Part shown: piece by piece, positions 1 to 7,620 of the stretch
How the letters are laid out: every line of letters starts with the position of its first letter
How positions within the stretch are numbered: position 1 is the first letter of the stretch
NCBI GenBank assembly: GCA_030765135.1
Contig: JAVCDC010000029.1
Coordinates: 1 to 44,354, forward strand
Direction: 5' to 3'
Origin: Candidatus Tritonobacter lacicola
GTDB taxonomy: Bacteria > Auribacterota > Tritonobacteria > Tritonobacterales > Tritonobacteraceae
DNA length: 44,354 nt
The notes under the pieces: generated by a model
Databases searched by the model: none
What the model was told of the DNA's origin: nothing
What the model saw: the letters and a program-made list of their open reading frames with translations, nothing else
Translations under genes and position numbers: made by a program

Positions 1-148
1 CAATTACTCAGACACACTCCTAGTTTCAATAATATGAGCTTCCAGTTTCCAGTTTCTGATTTGACGTATCTTGTCTATTTTTTCGCTTCACGCTTCACGA
101 GATACGCTTCACGTTTGTTATCGATTTTCCAGTTTCAAGTTTCCTCTT
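1..148. repeat. Non-coding spacer with iterated short words
   Basis: No gene is visible. The spacer is built from short repeated words: CGCTTCACG occurs three times (84-92, 91-99, 105-113), and TTCCAGTTT-type words flank it at about 40-56 and 127-145. It is A+T-richer than the genes. It lies downstream of the DUF2079 gene that ends at 149, so it may form part of a 3-prime region. Confidence 0.5.
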
Positions 149-2083
149 TCATATTTCCAACTCCCCTATCACCAGCCAGCCGGCCTTTGTGATGGAGGGC
201 GGGGGGGCCGTGAACCCGCGCGTTGCGCAAGGGGGGAACTTGTCGATGAGGAGCATCTCTAGGCGGCAGGGCCCCGGGGAGAGACCTGGAGGTAGAGCAA
301 TGAGGTGGTTGGACCGTATCGTCTCCCCCTCCACCCACTCCGACGTCGGGTACAGGTGATAGCAGATCGAGCGCGGCTGCCGCAGAACCTCCCTGCCCGA
401 TGAGTCCACCAGCCTCAGGTACATCGAGAGATCGTCCCCCTGCTTCTTCACCGCGGTCCAGAGGGTCTCGAGGCCGACCTGCCGGTCGTTCCCTCCCCCC
501 ACTACCTCCAGATTGACGCCGGCAAGCTCGAGGCCCCCGAAGTCCGCCAGGGGCTTTTTCGCGCGGAGCTTGTTCTTTCCCGCACGCTCGTACAGCGAGA
601 AGACGTCCTCCTCTCCCCTCCTGTAGAGTGCGAGCCGGTCGTATATCTCCACGAGGCCGAGGTCGTTTCCGGAGAGGAAGCGCCTGAAGTTCTCGGCGCT
701 CTGGCCAGGCCTGTAGAAACGGACGAAGGTCGTCGGCTCGCCGAAATCGATGAAGGCGTACTCGATGTCGTCCCTCCCTTCATATCTCTCCGGGTAGATG
801 CCGTACCGGCCGCAGAGGACGAAGTGGAGGCACTCGAGGGTCTCCCGGTTGGAGAGGTGCGCGAAGTAGCGGAACGTCGTCGCGGCGGGGACGCCGCCGG
901 GTATCTTCGCGAGCATCTCACTCTTTTTGGAGGCCAGGAAATCCTCGCGGGGCAGGCAGGCGACAGGCTTCTTCCAGCTCTTCGAGAAAAGGTGGAGCTG
1001 GGGGCCGAACAGCCAACTGAAGACGACAGTCGAGAGAAGAAGCAGGACGGCGACGACCCTCTTTGCCGGCACGCTCCCTATTCGCTTGAGTGAATACACA
1101 AGAGCCATAAAGAGAAAAGGGATGAGCAGAGCATTATACTGATAATAGATCGAGGCGGCGTTCGGGTTCGATGAGAGGAGGAAGAGAAACAGGTTCGGAA
1201 GACATGGGAAGAGAACCAGCGGGCTGAATAATGGAAGGAAGATGAGAGGGCCGAGGAGCTGAAACAGATATGCCAACTTATGCGGCTGCAGGACGACCGA
1301 GGCGGCATGAACTGGACGCAGGACGATTCCTTTTATAATATTGGGGAGCGAGTTACCGAAATCGCCGTAGAATTGAAGGTAGAGATACTCCTGGCCGCTC
1401 CGGAAACGGGGAATGAGGTAAAGGAAGCAAAAAAGGCCCCAGGCGAGGCCCATCAGCAAGGGCGCCGCGGACCACTTCAGCTCCCGGCGCCGGAATAACG
1501 CGAGGAAGCCGAACGCAATGACGATAAAAGAGACGTCCTCCCTGCAGAGAAGGCCGAGGGCGAGCATCGTTAAAAAAGGGCGGTAACTTCCCTTTTCGAA
1601 GAAATAATACGCCCAGACAAGGAAGAGCGGCGCAAGGGCGATAGCATGAAAGTGGAAGAGGTTGATATAGCCAAGCGGGGGATAAAGCAGATATACGGTG
1701 AGTACAAACAGCGCAACCAGGCCGTCCCGCAGCTCCCTGGAGGCCACAAACCACAAAGAGAGGCCCGTCGCGCCGATAAAGACCGTCTGAAGCACGAGGA
1801 GGAAGAGGGGCGACTGGAACAGCGCATAAAAAGGCAGGAACAAGACCAGAATCAGGGGGACGTGGTCCCTGAGATAAACGCCGCCGACGATCGAGGATTG
1901 GAAGAAATCGCCGCGGATGGTGTTCCTCATCACCTGGTTGAAAATGGCCAGGTCAAAATCGTGGTAGGCAAACGTGGCGTACTTCTGAAAGCACACGCCG
2001 GAGAAGACAAGTATGTATAAGAGGACGAGTATTACCGCCATCTTGCCGTACGTTCTCGTATGCGCCCTCTCCTTAAAGCTCAT
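149..2083 (-). CDS. DUF2079 family polytopic membrane protein
   Basis: Long multi-pass membrane protein of 644 residues. It matches the DUF2079 family by the early stretch FDLAIFNQVMRNT (about residues 43-55), then HFHAIALAPLFLVWAYYF and LLCREDVSFIV, which are typical family landmarks. DUF2079 proteins look like GT-C-type glycosyltransferases, but the family's substrate is not established. The last 200 residues or so are soluble and beta-rich and probably periplasmic. The ATG at 2083 has a purine-rich Shine-Dalgarno (GGAAGAG) 7 nt upstream; an alternative ATG at 2041 would start right at the first membrane helix. The 5-prime end overlaps the divergent gene at 2013. It begins a run of similar large membrane proteins, which suggests surface glycan or protein glycosylation work. 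Confidence 0.85.
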   Translation of the reverse strand: MSFKERAHTRTYGKMAVILVLLYILVFSGVCFQKYATFAYHDFDLAIFNQVMRNTIRGDFFQSSIVGGVYLRDHVPLILVLFLPFYALFQSPLFLLVLQTVFIGATGLSLWFVASRELRDGLVALFVLTVYLLYPPLGYINLFHFHAIALAPLFLVWAYYFFEKGSYRPFLTMLALGLLCREDVSFIVIAFGFLALFRRRELKWSAAPLLMGLAWGLFCFLYLIPRFRSGQEYLYLQFYGDFGNSLPNIIKGIVLRPVHAASVVLQPHKLAYLFQLLGPLIFLPLFSPLVLFPCLPNLFLFLLSSNPNAASIYYQYNALLIPFLFMALVYSLKRIGSVPAKRVVAVLLLLSTVVFSWLFGPQLHLFSKSWKKPVACLPREDFLASKKSEMLAKIPGGVPAATTFRYFAHLSNRETLECLHFVLCGRYGIYPERYEGRDDIEYAFIDFGEPTTFVRFYRPGQSAENFRRFLSGNDLGLVEIYDRLALYRRGEEDVFSLYERAGKNKLRAKKPLADFGGLELAGVNLEVVGGGNDRQVGLETLWTAVKKQGDDLSMYLRLVDSSGREVLRQPRSICYHLYPTSEWVEGETIRSNHLIALPPGLSPGPCRLEMLLIDKFPPCATRGFTAPPPSITKAGWLVIGELEI

Positions 2084-3689
2084 CTCCCCTCTCTTCCAAC
2101 CGGGGTTCTTCCAGGCCCACGATGCTTTCGGCCATATTTACCACATGATCGAAATCAACGAGTGCATTCGCCACGGCATACTCTACCCCAGGTGGCTGCC
2201 GGATATGTACTGGAGCCGCGGCGGCCCTATAATGACATTTTACCCGCCTTTTTTCTACTATTCAGCGCTCCCCTTCTACTGGCTGACGCAGAGCTACTTC
2301 GCCGGATTGAAAATATCAATCGGCCTCGGGATAATTTTATCCGGCGTCTTCATGTATATCTTGGCCAGGAAATACTGGGGGGTTGCCGGGGCCCTCCTCG
2401 CCGCCGCGGCCTACATCTACGCCCCTTACCACATCGTCGATATCTACGTCAGGGGAGCGTTCCCGGAATCCTGCCTCTACGTGTTTCTTCCAGCCGGCTT
2501 TCTCCTGACATACAAAGCCGTTACCACGAGCAAGAAGGCCTGGACGGCGCTCCTGGCCCTCGCACTCGGAATCTCCTTTATAACCCACGTGATGAGCCTC
2601 TTCCTTCCGCTTGTCTTAATACCGTACGCCCTTCTCACCGCGGGTCGGCGAAACTGGAGACGCGCCTCCCCGCTCGCCGCCGGTTTCGCTCTCGCCCTCG
2701 GCCTGACGGCGTTTTACTGGCTTCCCGCCGCCCTTCAAATGACCTTCATGCACATAAGCCGGATAGCGCCGGGCCAGTATAACTGGCGGGACCATTTCGT
2801 CTATCCCCTCCAGCTCGTTTCAACCGCCTGGGGCTGGGGGGACAGTCTTCCTGGAACTTCAGACGGGATGTCCTTCCAGGTAGGCATTGCCCACCTCGCA
2901 TTTATCGTCTTTTCCATCGCGGCGATTCCCGTGTTGCCGCACGGCCGGCGCAAGATCGCCGTCTTCTTCCTGGCCATGGGCCTGCTCTCCATCTTCATGA
3001 CACTCCCCTGCTCGTCGCCCCTGTGGTCGAACATTCCATGCCTGGGCATCATCCAGTTTCCCTGGCGTCTCCTCCTGTTCGCGAATTTCTTCACGTCCCT
3101 CCTTGCCGGCGCGACCCTCTGCATCCTGCGCCCGGAGCGGAAAAACGCAAGATGGGTCGCGACAACACTCGGCATCATTCTCATCCTGGCTTTATACGGC
3201 AGGTACTGCCGGGCCGTTTATCCGAACACAACCTTTCCAACGGATGCCGAGTGCACACGTTCAACTATTATTGAAAAAGCGCTGGGCAAGCACGAGCTCC
3301 AGTACCTGCCGAGGTGGGTCAAGCAACTCCCCGAACGAGTGCCGGAAAATAAAGTGACCCTCAAAGGAGAAGGCATAATAGAGGCGTTGAAAACAGCGCC
3401 CGATAAACTCTCGTTCAGCTATTCAGCCCCCGAAGAGACGCGCTGCTCGGTGAACACTTTCTACTACCCCTGCTGGATATGCTCCATCGACGGAACGGCC
3501 CACCCCGTACAGCCAGGAGAACCGGAGGGCGAGATAATCGTTCGACTTCCCCCGGGAGAACATGAGGTGACACTCAGGTACACCAATCCTCCCTCCGTGA
3601 TCCTTGCCCAACTCATAAGCCTGGTAAGTGTCATCGCCGCCGTGGCCCTGATACTATGGAAGGGAAAAAGAAAATGGATATACTTCTAA
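2013..3689 (+). CDS. PTPS-related (6-pyruvoyl-tetrahydropterin synthase-related) membrane protein
   Basis: Polytopic membrane protein of 558 residues. It resembles the misnamed PTPS_related membrane family, with landmarks AHDAFGHIYHMIEI (about residues 35-48), YPRWLPDMYWSRGGP and FYPPFFYYSALPFY, and a final transmembrane helix near residues 530-550. The D-x-x-x-H acidic motif after the first helix is like that of GT-C glycosyltransferases. The name does not imply pterin metabolism. The ATG at 2013 has GGAGAAG 6 nt upstream and precedes the first helix directly, so the 71-nt head-to-head overlap with the DUF2079 gene looks real. A large extracytoplasmic C-terminal domain follows the membrane part. 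Substrate unknown. Confidence 0.8.
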   Translation: MYKRTSITAILPYVLVCALSLKLISPLFQPGFFQAHDAFGHIYHMIEINECIRHGILYPRWLPDMYWSRGGPIMTFYPPFFYYSALPFYWLTQSYFAGLKISIGLGIILSGVFMYILARKYWGVAGALLAAAAYIYAPYHIVDIYVRGAFPESCLYVFLPAGFLLTYKAVTTSKKAWTALLALALGISFITHVMSLFLPLVLIPYALLTAGRRNWRRASPLAAGFALALGLTAFYWLPAALQMTFMHISRIAPGQYNWRDHFVYPLQLVSTAWGWGDSLPGTSDGMSFQVGIAHLAFIVFSIAAIPVLPHGRRKIAVFFLAMGLLSIFMTLPCSSPLWSNIPCLGIIQFPWRLLLFANFFTSLLAGATLCILRPERKNARWVATTLGIILILALYGRYCRAVYPNTTFPTDAECTRSTIIEKALGKHELQYLPRWVKQLPERVPENKVTLKGEGIIEALKTAPDKLSFSYSAPEETRCSVNTFYYPCWICSIDGTAHPVQPGEPEGEIIVRLPPGEHEVTLRYTNPPSVILAQLISLVSVIAAVALILWKGKRKWIYF

Positions 3690-4238
3690 GCGAAAGGACG
3701 CTTTCCCGTAAAACGGGAAAACTCCAAGTAAAACGATTTATTGAATTAGTATCGTTCAAAAGGTTCGGCATTTTGCCATTATATACGAATTCCTCCCCCT
3801 TGATGGGGGAGGTTAGGTGGGGGTGAAAAAGCAATTAAAGGAATAAGGACATTAAAGCCCCCTCCCCTTAATCCCCTCCCCCGTTGGGGAGGGGAAATAT
3901 GGTTATAGCATTTGCCGTAACTTTTGAACGTTACCATTGAACTAAAATGAATTGAGATTGCTTCTCCCCGAAAGCATTCGGGAATCGCAATGACAGTTAA
4001 TATAACAGTGAATTATGAAACGCCTTGATTATTAATTAGACCCTGTTCGAAAAACGTATCCCATTAAAATAAAGCTAATTAAAACCACGAAGGACACGAA
4101 GATCACAGAGGTTTTTAAAATGAGCTGCATATTGTTTTTCTCTCAACTATTCTTCGTGTACTTCGTGATCTTCGTGGTGGATCACTTCGTTGCTCCAGAT
4201 AAGATTTTATAATACCTTTTCGAGTAAGGTCTAATTAG
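3690..4238. repeat. 550-bp spacer with hairpins and CACGAAG word arrays
   Basis: No gene is seen. It holds four recognisable structures. There is a C/G hairpin at 3792-3812 (8-bp arms) and a second at 3872-3895 (10-bp arms, loop CGTT). A 16-bp palindromic hairpin sits at 3967-3982, and its exact reverse-complement copy is at 26470-26485. Finally CACGAAG is repeated at 9-bp spacing (4086, 4095), followed about 50 bp later by its reverse complement CTTCGTG three times (4152, 4161, 4170). The C-rich hairpins could act as terminators for the gene ending at 3689. Confidence 0.7.
4208..4213 (+). promoter_or_regulatory. Possible -10 element upstream of 4239 gene
   Basis: A consensus TATAAT lies 26 nt before the ATG at 4239. 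The best -35 at a 16-nt spacing is TTCGTT (4186-4191), which is weak, so this is a tentative promoter. Confidence 0.35.
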
Positions 4239-5840
4239 ATGAACGGCAGGTTGAAAGAGAAAAAAGGCTTCTGTTACCTCTGGGCCGCGCTCGTCGTGGC
4301 GGCGTCGACCATCCCGACGGCGGCGGGATACCTTTACGCGCCGGAAGGGAGCATCTTCACGGGCAACGCCCGCTTCACGCTGGACTATAACACATACCTC
4401 TCGTTCATATTTCAGGCGAACGAGGGCCACCTCTTGTTCCAGGAGATGTACTGGCCCTGGCCCAATCCCCCCCTGCTCTTCCAGCCGCTCTTCCTCCTGC
4501 TGGGCCTATTCTCCCGCTTCACGGGGATGACGATAACGGCCGCTCACGAGATGGGAAGGATAGCGTTCGGGCTCATCCTGCTCGCGGTCATCTACAGGCT
4601 CATCTCGCTCGTCTTCAAAGATGGGTTCGAGAGAAGCGCGGCCTTCATACTGGTGAGCTTCGGCGGCGGACTGGCGTGGGCCTACCCGTGGCTCAACCCG
4701 GGGGGCATCACCATCGAACAGCACTTCCTAACCGGGTGGGTCGAAGCGAACACCTTCCTCTCCATCCTCGCCTTCCCGCTCTTCTCATCGTCGCTCGTGC
4801 TGATGGTATCGACCTGCATCCTGCTGCTCAGGCTCCTTGAAAAAGGAGGGCTCAAACGCTGCGTTTTACTCGGGATCTCGGCTGGACTGCTCTCCCTGAA
4901 TCACCCGTACGACACCGTCATCATCTTCTGCGTCTGCACCGCGTTTCTAACTCTCTGCTTTTTTCTCATGAGAGACAGGTTCGGGACCGCAAGGATCTTC
5001 CAGGGGTTTATCTCCATCTGCGTATCCCTTTCGGCAGCGGCGGCCTACCTCTACACGGCAAGCAGGGCGAACCCCGCTTTCAGCTACTGGTCCAGGAACA
5101 TGTTCGACCCCTCGCCCCCCTTCGCATGGGTCGCCGCCAACTTCGGCTTCATCGCCCCCATGGCCGTCATCGGCATATTCGGGGCACTGGCCGCGAGGAA
5201 GAGGAATCCCGGCCTCATCCTTCTCTCGGTATGGGGCGTGGTCGGAAGCCTCATTATCTATCTCCCGTTCAACTTCCAGCGCAGACTCATCGAGGGGCTC
5301 CACATCCCCCTCTCTCTCCTTGCGGCGCACGGAATATTCTGGCTCGCGTCCTCGAGAAAAAAATTACGCACGCGCTTCGCAGTCCTTTTCATACTGCTGT
5401 GCCTTCCCGCGAACATCATGACAATCGCGTGGAGCGTGCGGCAGCTCAAAGAAAACAATGGGCGCTTGAGCCCGTACATAACAAGGGATGAGAACGACGC
5501 GCTCGATTGGCTGAAGACGCATACCGGCAGAGATGCCGCGGTGCTCGCCGGCTACCGCATGAGCAACAACATACCCGCCTTCTCGGGGAACCACGTCTTC
5601 TGGGGGAGGTGGGTGAACGAAGCCGTCTTCGCCGGGAGGCACGCTCTCGTGCGTGATTTCTTCTCGTCCTCCACGGCGGACAGCCACAGGCTTTTTTTCG
5701 CCGCGGAGAATAATATCCGCTATCTCTTCTGGGAAAAGGACGTGGCCAGGGAAACCTCTTTCAATCCGTACGCTTCGACCTTCCTCGATCCAGTCTACAG
5801 GAACGGGGAGGTGACCGTCTTCAAGGTAGCGGCCCCATAA
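4239..5840 (+). CDS. Polytopic membrane protein, GT-C-like, family not recognised
   Basis: Protein of 533 residues with a short charged N-terminus, about ten membrane helices and a soluble C-terminal part (about residues 415-533). I do not recognise a named family. The first extracytoplasmic loop has YNTYLSFIFQANEGHLLF and EMYWPWPNPPLLFQPLF, the position and flavour of acidic/aromatic loops in GT-C glycosyltransferases, and its neighbours are such proteins. The C-terminal section with LAGYRMSNNIPAFSG and WGRWVNEA is typical of the extracytoplasmic tail of such proteins. The ATG at 4239 has only a weak TAAGG upstream. The gene's end overlaps the convergent gene ending at 5821 by 20 bp. Confidence 0.75.
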   Translation: MNGRLKEKKGFCYLWAALVVAASTIPTAAGYLYAPEGSIFTGNARFTLDYNTYLSFIFQANEGHLLFQEMYWPWPNPPLLFQPLFLLLGLFSRFTGMTITAAHEMGRIAFGLILLAVIYRLISLVFKDGFERSAAFILVSFGGGLAWAYPWLNPGGITIEQHFLTGWVEANTFLSILAFPLFSSSLVLMVSTCILLLRLLEKGGLKRCVLLGISAGLLSLNHPYDTVIIFCVCTAFLTLCFFLMRDRFGTARIFQGFISICVSLSAAAAYLYTASRANPAFSYWSRNMFDPSPPFAWVAANFGFIAPMAVIGIFGALAARKRNPGLILLSVWGVVGSLIIYLPFNFQRRLIEGLHIPLSLLAAHGIFWLASSRKKLRTRFAVLFILLCLPANIMTIAWSVRQLKENNGRLSPYITRDENDALDWLKTHTGRDAAVLAGYRMSNNIPAFSGNHVFWGRWVNEAVFAGRHALVRDFFSSSTADSHRLFFAAENNIRYLFWEKDVARETSFNPYASTFLDPVYRNGEVTVFKVAAP

Positions 5841-7620
5841 TCCCCTCGAGGCGGTCGATCTTCTTCTGAATATCCTCGCCCTCCGGCATGAGCTTCAGGG
5901 CCGCGCGGTACTCCTCGAGGGCACGGGGGAGGTACTCCCCGCCCAGCCTGGTGTAGCAGTAGCCGAGCATGAGACGGGCATTGAGGTTATAGATCTCGTC
6001 GTGGAGGCTCCGCTTGATCTCCTCGATAACAAGCCTTGCCATGACGGGGTTCGCGAGGTACCTGTCGAGGTAATCGAACCGGAGGCAGCCGGGGCGGAGA
6101 AACCGGTAACCGAAACGCTCGATCAGCTCCCGGTTGCCGGGGACGTTCCCGAGATAGACCATCGCCCTGTCGTCGAAGAAGACAAGCACCCACTCCGGGG
6201 TGTCATCGAGATAGCGGGTCGTGTAGTTGGGCTCCCTGTCGACAATGGCGCAGTTAATCCCGTACTTTCTCACGTAGCCCCCCCACACTTCGGGGTGCCA
6301 GTAAATCATGTACTCCTTCAAGAAATCGGTCCCGTACATCTCGACCCTTCCGTCGATGAACACCTTCCATCTCGGGTAGAACCGCCAGATCAGGTACCCG
6401 CCGATGCCGTAGGAGTTGAAGAACGGCCCCTCTATGTCGTGCTCCTCTATGAAATCAACGGCCTCGATGGGAAAGAGCTTTTTATTTATACCGAAGCCGA
6501 AAGCGTAATCCCGGTGAAACTTACCGATGTCCTTGCAAAGGTACCAGAGCGTGAAGGCGGCAACGGCAAAAGCGAGTACTGACGCTATCCAGCGCTCGTT
6601 CCGCCTTAACGAGGAGTCAAAGCCCCTCGCCCTGAGAAACGGCGCCGCGGCGCGCTGCAGCCGTTCCCCGATGAGGGGGGCGGCGGCTATGGCGAAAAAC
6701 GGGACGCTGCGCGGCGCGTCCACCGACAGATACCCGAAGGCCGAGAAGAGTAACAGATCGGTGAAATTCGTCGACCTCGCAAACCTGATAAGGAGCACCG
6801 CCCCCAGGAAGAGGAACAGGCCGTGGATGGAGAGGAGGTCTTTCATCTCCATGTGCCGCCACTCGAGGATATAGCGGAATACCGGGTCCCTGCTCATGAG
6901 AAAGTAGAAGACGGTGCGGTACGTGTTGGGGTTCGCGAACGAAAGGCAGAACGCGGCGAGGGCGGAGACAGCCAGGAACGCGACGGCGCCTTTTGTCTTT
7001 CGCCGCCCCCCGGAAAGGGGAACCAGCGCGTTGAGGGCCTCACCGGCGACGAAGCAGAAGAGGAGAACCAGGCCGACCACCGAGCCGCCCCCGTAGAGGT
7101 TGACCCAGAGAAGCTGAAGCAGCGGGAAGAGGACGAGTGGAAGCGCGCCGCCGCGCCGCTTCCACCTGTCGAAGAGAAACAGGTAGATCGCCATCAGGAG
7201 GAACGAACATGTCTCGGGCCGCACGTAAAAGCGGGTCCGGCTGGCGTAAACCGCGAGGAGAACGACAAGGAAAGATAGGACCAACCCGGCCCCCCTCGCG
7301 AGAGTAATCCTCAGAACGATCCAGAACGAAAAGGTGATAAGAAGCGCGTTCAGGACAATCATTCCCGGTGTGCCGATCCAGCGGTACAAACCGTAGCCGG
7401 CCACATCGGCAAGCCAGTAGTGGGCGATCCACGGCTTGGTGGCCGTGAAAGAAAAGACATCCTCCACGGGAATTCTCCCGTGCTCGATAATATATTTGCC
7501 CGTCGCCAGGTGCCACCAGTAGTCGTGCTCTGTGATCTCGAACGTGCCGAGGCAAAAGACGACGAGGAGGAAAACCACGACGAGGGAGAGCCTTCCCGGC
7601 ATTCGAGGCGAGGCGTTCAT
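5821..7620 (-). CDS. DxWWHL-family polytopic membrane protein with C-terminal TPR
   Basis: Membrane protein of 599 residues. After one N-terminal helix comes DYWWHL (residues 33-38), then FSFTA, about ten helices, a soluble region with GGYLIWRFYP and VFIDGR (from about residue 400), VPGNRELIE, and a single C-terminal TPR (about 545-585). It is clearly paralogous to the 797-residue protein at 12846-15239, which has the same landmarks in the same order. A GT-C-like enzyme is likely; substrate unknown. I chose the ATG at 7620 because it overlaps the stop of the upstream ligase gene as ATGA, which implies translational coupling. An in-frame start at 7671 would add 17 residues inside the upstream gene. 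Confidence 0.8.
   Translation of the reverse strand: MNASPRMPGRLSLVVVFLLVVFCLGTFEITEHDYWWHLATGKYIIEHGRIPVEDVFSFTATKPWIAHYWLADVAGYGLYRWIGTPGMIVLNALLITFSFWIVLRITLARGAGLVLSFLVVLLAVYASRTRFYVRPETCSFLLMAIYLFLFDRWKRRGGALPLVLFPLLQLLWVNLYGGGSVVGLVLLFCFVAGEALNALVPLSGGRRKTKGAVAFLAVSALAAFCLSFANPNTYRTVFYFLMSRDPVFRYILEWRHMEMKDLLSIHGLFLFLGAVLLIRFARSTNFTDLLLFSAFGYLSVDAPRSVPFFAIAAAPLIGERLQRAAAPFLRARGFDSSLRRNERWIASVLAFAVAAFTLWYLCKDIGKFHRDYAFGFGINKKLFPIEAVDFIEEHDIEGPFFNSYGIGGYLIWRFYPRWKVFIDGRVEMYGTDFLKEYMIYWHPEVWGGYVRKYGINCAIVDREPNYTTRYLDDTPEWVLVFFDDRAMVYLGNVPGNRELIERFGYRFLRPGCLRFDYLDRYLANPVMARLVIEEIKRSLHDEIYNLNARLMLGYCYTRLGGEYLPRALEEYRAALKLMPEGEDIQKKIDRLEGIMGPLP

Noticed and set aside
2060-2782. Plus-strand frame of 240 codons inside the PTPS-related gene
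   Set aside because: Overlaps the PTPS-related gene on the same strand in another frame; arginine- and proline-rich shadow composition.
6001-6582. Plus-strand frame of 193 codons
   Set aside because: Antisense to the DxWWHL protein gene; no start signal and no recognisable domain.
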